NCBI GenBank assembly: GCA_030267965.1
Contig: BRYA01000298.1
Location: forward strand, 1 to 45,133
Reading direction: 5' to 3'
Origin: Triparma columacea
Taxonomy: Eukaryota; Sar; Bolidophyceae; Parmales; Triparmaceae
DNA: 45,133 nucleotides
Every line of letters starts with the position of its first letter. Position 1 is the first letter of the stretch. Positions 41,071-45,133 of this stretch are shown here, piece by piece. A program made the position numbers and the translations under genes. The notes below the pieces were generated by a model, which made no database searches, was not told where the DNA came from, and was given only the letters and a program-made list of their open reading frames with translations.

Positions 41071-42013
41071 TTAGAAGAGGCCCGGGATGAGGATGGCTCC
41101 TCCCCCCGCAATGTGCTCGGCCAGGGTCTGCCCCTGGATGCCCTCCCCGATCATGGCCCCGAAGATCCCGAGCATGGCGGCGCGGCCCTGGTTCAGCTCC
41201 ATGTCGAGCTTGAACTTCAGCTCCTCACCCTCGAGGGTGCGGCCGAGGTAGCCGGTGCCGTAGTCTCCGGAGTAGTCTGAGGCCGGCCACGTGACAAGTT
41301 CCATGATCCCCGTGAAGAGCAGGATCTGAGCCAGGCCCAGGGGCGGGACCTCGAAGAGTCCCGTGTATCCGTCGGAGATGTCGGAGAACTTGACGGAACC
41401 GTCGAGGGTCATGGAGCCGGGGATCTCGATTCCGGCGTTGTGGACGAGCATACCGATCACGGCGACCATTGAGATGCGACCGTGCTTACGCTCGACGGCG
41501 CGACGACGCTCAAAGGCCTCGGGCTGGGTCTCCAGCCAGCCGAGAGGATCAAAGACACCAAGGGGGTCAGTGACACCAATCTCAAGCTCGTTGACCTTGA
41601 GGGAGGTGGACTTTGGGGAAAGGGAAGTGAATGAAAGTGGTTAGTAGGGATGGGATGACGAAGCCCTGGACTTCAACATACCCGAAGCCAGGGATTGTAT
41701 GTCATTTTTATTTTGATAACACGCATAAAATCCAAATATTAGAATGTAAATAGGATTATATCATACATATATGAGCATAGATTCCCATATTATAGCATAT
41801 CATCTCGCACAAGGATTTATAATCCTCATTATTCCTCAAACATCTTGCTTGCATGAGGGTTGTTGAACTAATACCTTCTCAATATTTGCAGCAATTAACT
41901 CGTTTGATGCAATTAGAAAACACATATAGACAATTACTTACCATCTTAGCCGCACCAGGTGCCATGAAGGCAGACGCAGAGGCGAGGAGAGTTGCAAGGA
42001 GAAAAAGCTTCAT
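41071..42013 (-). CDS. Fucoxanthin-chlorophyll a/c light-harvesting protein (FCP, LHC superfamily)
   Basis: Two-exon model of 203 residues: 42013-41942 and 41610-41071. Exon 1 encodes exactly the leader, MKLFLLATLLASASAFMAPG then AAKM, with the stramenopile ASA-F cleavage motif for passage through the ER-type outer plastid membranes. The mature protein has the LHC helices: helix 1 FERRRAVERKHGRISMVAVI with the chlorophyll-binding ExxHGR motif, a middle segment LGLAQILLFTGIMELV, and helix 3 KLDMELNQGRAAMLGIFGAM with the ExNxGRxAM motif. Length is typical of FCPs. It captures light and transfers energy in thylakoids. The 331-base AT-rich intron is long for this window. Expression is probably high and light-dependent (family knowledge). 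Confidence 0.96.
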
Positions 42014-42451
42014 CTTCAATTTTTGCTGCCTCCCAAGCTCCCAAATTAATTCGGACCAAATAAATAATATATGAAAAACTACAATCGTATTGTGCTCTAC
42101 CTCACGTACACCTTACGGTAGGAGGTTCCACGGCGAAATATTAAAAGTAGGGAAAAACTACAATACTGTGCTCTACCTTACGTAAAAAGCCTAACGACAA
42201 TTGGGGACGAAAATTGGGACTGGGATGAAATGCGGCGCTCATCCTATTTTAGGGCCGCAGGCCCAAGGCTGGCGCTCGCACTTATAATTTGTGCTTCCTA
42301 AACGTCTACATAAAACTATTTCAAATATTCAAATGCAATGTGTGTTGCCTTCCGTGTGCACGTCACACTATGTACTCGCCCCTGACTTGTGCGTGAACAT
42401 CACTCGCTTCTTTCGCGGTTGGGGGGGGAGGGGGGCAATGCTTTTCGAACC
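42014..42451. promoter_or_regulatory. FCP upstream region with an imperfect repeat
   Basis: These 438 bases hold the FCP promoter side and the 3' flank of the MBD-like gene. Two imperfect direct copies, 42073-42108 and 42152-42184, share GAAAAACTACAAT and TGTGCTCTACC followed by ACGTA. An AT-rich stretch before the FCP start (about 42055-42072) could serve as a TATA region. The repeat is a candidate regulatory element (inference). Confidence 0.5.
42073..42184. repeat. Imperfect direct repeat upstream of FCP
   Basis: Two copies of 36 and 33 bases, spaced 43 bases apart, differ by a three-base deletion and single changes. They lie 60 to 171 bases upstream of the FCP ATG. Confidence 0.8.
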
Positions 42452-45133
42452 TCACCTCTTTCTTTTCTTGGACACATCAGGCGCACCAGGAAGATTGAGC
42501 CAACGAGCAACATCGGGGCGACATTTGAACCAATTTCCCTCCTTCGAAAAGTAGTACAATTTTCTTGACGTATCACGTCTAGTAGACCAGCCCTCGAGTA
42601 GATCTCGCGTCCCACCACATAAGACAATATACGAGACGAGGTTCTCAAGGGCCTCCTTACACTCCTCAGGCGACGCAATATTTTCGATAGTGCGCTGCTG
42701 CATCGGGGCACCAGGGAGCTTGAGCCAACGAGCAACTTCGGGGCGACTTGTTAACCAATTTCCCTTATCCGAATAGTAGTTCCATTCTCCTGATTTATTG
42801 CGTCTAGCAGACCAGCCCTCGAGTGAATCTCGCTTCCCTCCACATGAGATGACATAAGAGGCGAGCTTCTTAAGGGCCTCATCCGAGGCGAGCTTCTCAA
42901 GGGCCTCATCCGATCTGAGCTTCTCAAGGGCCTCATACGATAAGGCGAGAGAGCTTCTCAGGGACTCCTGACGCTCCGTAGACGTGCGCTGCTCAACTTT
43001 TGGGGCACCAGGGAGCTTGAGCCAACGAGCAACTTCGCGGCGACTCAGAAACTTCATTCCCTCCTTCGAAAAGTAGTGCCATTGTCCTGACGGGTAACGT
43101 CTAGCAGACCAGCCCTCGAGTAGATCTCGCTTTCCACCACATGAGATGACGTACAAGACGAGCTTCTCAAGGGCCTCATCAGAGGCGACCTTCCCAAGGG
43201 CCTTATCAGAGGCGACCTTCTCAAGGGCCTCATGCTTTGTAGACGTGGCACCTATCGGAAAGTCATTACTCTTCTTAGCCCTCTTATTTTTCTGTGTTGG
43301 TTCTTCTTCCTTGTTGTCTTCGCTACTCTTCTTAGCCCACTCGCCGTGAGAAAGCGACTGAGCCGCCTCCTTCAGGAAGCCCTCAACTCCAACCTTACGC
43401 TTCTTGCCAGTGGCAGAAGCCGACTTGAAGTCATTCATGAGGGAGTAGGTGCGCTGGCGCTTGTTCTCCTTGCGGGTCGCTCGCCACTGCGCCTTCCTCG
43501 TGGCCAGCCAGCGCTGGTACTCATCGATGGAGAGCGGGCTCTCCGCGAGGGTGGGGGGGGGAAGATTCTTATCGCTCTCCGGCGTGATGGCGGTGCCTGT
43601 CTCGCCTCCATCAAGCGACGCAATTATCACCTCCTGGCTTTGGCTGCTCAGCGGCCTTCCCCTTGGGACGAGCTTGAGCGCCTCGTTAGCATCGTCCAAG
43701 AGAGCCTGCTCTTCCTCCTTGTCCTTCTTCTCGGACACTTGTGAGAGTCCGAGAGTGTGGACACTCTGCACATCAGGCTCACCAGGAAGATTGAGCCAAC
43801 GAGCAACTTCGGGGCGACTTTGGAACCAAATTTTCCCCTTCTTCGAATAGTAGCGCCAAATTCTTGACGTATCACGTCTAGCAGACCAGCCCTCGAGTGA
43901 ATCTCGCTTTCCACCACATGAGATGACATACGAGACGAGGTTCTCAAGGGCCTCCTTACACTCCTCAGGCGACGCAATATTTTTAATAGGGCGCTGCATC
44001 ACGGCACCAGGGAGCTCGAGCCAACGAGCAACTTCGCGGCGACATGTGAACCAATTTCCCTCCTTTGAAAAGTAGTTCCATTGTCCTGATTTATTGCGTC
44101 CAGCAGACCAGCCCTCGAGTGAATCTCGCTTCCCACCACATGAGATGACATACAAGGCGAGCCTCGCAAGGGCCTCATCCTGACGCTTCGGCTCCGTAGA
44201 CGGACTCTTCTTAGCCCTCTTCTTTTTCCGTGTTGGTTCTTCTTCTTTGTTGTCTTCGCTACTCTTCTTAGCCCTCTTATTTTTCTGTGTTGGTGCGAAG
44301 TCCTTGAACAAGTCATGACACAATTCCTCCACCTCCTCTTCTTCCTTGTTGTCTTCGCTACTCTTCTTAGCCCTCTTATTTTTCTGTGTTGGTTCGATGT
44401 CCTTGAACTTTGCGTCCGCGTATCCGGTGCCCGTCGCGCCTCCATCAAGTGACGCAATTATCACCTCCTGGCTTTGGCTGCTCAGCGGCCTTCCCCTTGG
44501 GACGAGCTTGAGCGCCTCGTTAGCATCGTCCAAGAGAGCCTGCTCTTCCTCCTTGTCCTTCTTCACAAGCCTCTTGACCTCAATTGTGGCCTTGGCGACC
44601 AACTTCGTGAGAGCTAGCTTCCAAATGCGGGCGGTTTCGGCGCTGCGACGAGCGAGGCGATTGTGATGACCCATGAGATGGCGGTGAGAGCGAGGCAATG
44701 GCGACGCATGAGTGACGGAGGAGCGCAACGAGGCGATATAGAGGGCGCCTCTTGGAGACAAAACGGGTAACCCTACTCATTCGTGTAATTCGTACCTGAA
44801 CGTGTCGTCCTGGGCTTCGGCTATGGTCTTCCAAGCCTCCGTTACAGAGAAAAGGTCGTCGATGGCGCGGTTGCCAAAGGGATATAAACCTAACGTGTGC
44901 TTCTGAGGAGACTCCGAAGATGTGGCACCTATCGGAATTTCATTACTCTTCTCATTACTCTTCTTAGCCCTCTTACTTTCCCTTGTTGCTGCCAAGTCGT
45001 TGAACAAGTCATGACACAATTCCTCCACCTCCTCATCTTCCTTGTTGTCTTCACTAGCGTTGTCGTCGTCGTCTTCAGAGATTGAGAACGTGTCTGACAC
45101 CTTATCATAGGTGATCACTGTGTATTTGACGTT
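42452..45133 (-). CDS. Protein with five MBD-like domains (5' part beyond the window)
   Basis: Partial gene of 842 residues seen in two exons: 45133-44796 and 44642-42452. The frame is open to the window edge with no ATG, so the start lies outside. Five near-identical modules of about 57 residues lie at 44176-44006, 43954-43781, 43177-43007, 42880-42710 and 42655-42485. Each has the order EAL-LxxYVISCGGKRDSLEGW, RRxxSGxWxYYSxxG and SRPEVARWLxLPG. The GW-RR-SG-YYSxxGxxF-S-PEVARxL pattern is that of methyl-CpG-binding (MBD/TAM) domains. Linkers are acidic or Lys-rich with repeated KNKRAKKS, likely nuclear signals. Linker blocks are themselves duplicated. Probably a nuclear DNA- or chromatin-binding protein; methyl-CpG recognition is doubtful. 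Confidence 0.8.
43595..43740 (-). repeat. Internal duplicated linker block, copy 2
   Basis: The segment encoding KKDKEEEQALLDDANEALKL then VPRGRPLSSQSQEV is nearly identical at nucleotide level to 44433-44575 within the MBD-like gene. It marks a segmental internal duplication that includes flanking MBD-like modules. Confidence 0.9.
44433..44575 (-). repeat. Internal duplicated linker block, copy 1
   Basis: Partner of 43595-43740. Downstream of it lie three copies of a KNKRAKKSSEDNKEEE-type unit, also present at 43265-43345 and, diverged, in the upstream exon near 44960-45060. Confidence 0.9.

Noticed and set aside
1..45133. CRISPR arrays, prokaryotic operons, transposases or rRNA/tRNA genes
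   Set aside because: None seen. Repeats are tandem or coding and lack spacers of regular length; genes are intron-bearing and eukaryotic. A tRNA scan would be needed to exclude a tRNA formally.

Overview
The window is nuclear DNA from a compact eukaryotic genome, most likely a photosynthetic stramenopile (ochrophyte). The strongest clue is a fucoxanthin-chlorophyll light-harvesting gene near the right end whose first exon encodes a short hydrophobic leader ending in the stramenopile plastid-targeting motif ASA-F. An intraflagellar-transport gene (IFT70) shows that the lineage keeps machinery for a flagellated stage. The gene content and repeat style recall Bolidophyceae (Triparma and relatives), but that is inference. 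No RNA gene, CRISPR array, transposase or prokaryotic operon was recognised.

Twenty-two protein-coding genes are modelled, one of them running off the right edge, with about 40 short spliceosomal introns (roughly 60 to 380 bases, mostly GTGAG or GTAAG donors). From left to right: an LRR protein (-), a small CxxC zinc-ribbon-like protein (+), IFT70/TTC30 (-), an ankyrin-repeat protein (+), a CoaD-like nucleotidyltransferase (-), a BspA-type LRR protein (-), IMP-specific 5'-nucleotidase ISN1 (+), an XKR-like multi-pass protein (-), a NIPA-type Mg transporter-like protein (-), a DUF6816-like lumenal protein (+), S-adenosylhomocysteinase (-), an F-box-like LRR protein (+), a large unknown protein with an MRGS repeat (+), a TMEM8/CREST-type membrane protein (-), a membrane-anchored methyltransferase-like protein (+), a BASS-type transporter (-), a 1,848-residue LRR protein (-), a coiled-coil protein (+), an HGSNAT-like acyltransferase (-), a small unknown protein (+), an FCP antenna protein (-) and a protein with five MBD-like domains (-, partial).

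The layout is highly alternating: eight head-to-head pairs share 126 to 531 base upstream regions, and eight tail-to-tail pairs are separated by only 22 to 279 bases. Housekeeping functions (SAHH, ISN1, CoaD-like enzyme), plastid functions (FCP, DUF6816-like protein), membrane transport (NIPA, BASS) and flagellar assembly (IFT70) are interleaved without an evident pathway cluster.

The points most worth a second look are the protein with five MBD-like domains, introns of unrelated genes sharing extended identical ends (possible introner elements), a duplicated 145-base upstream region in front of two neighbouring genes, the XKR-like protein, the giant LRR protein, and several micro-exons. Exon structures were inferred by eye from splice signals, reading-frame continuity and recalled homologues, so individual boundaries should be treated as models.
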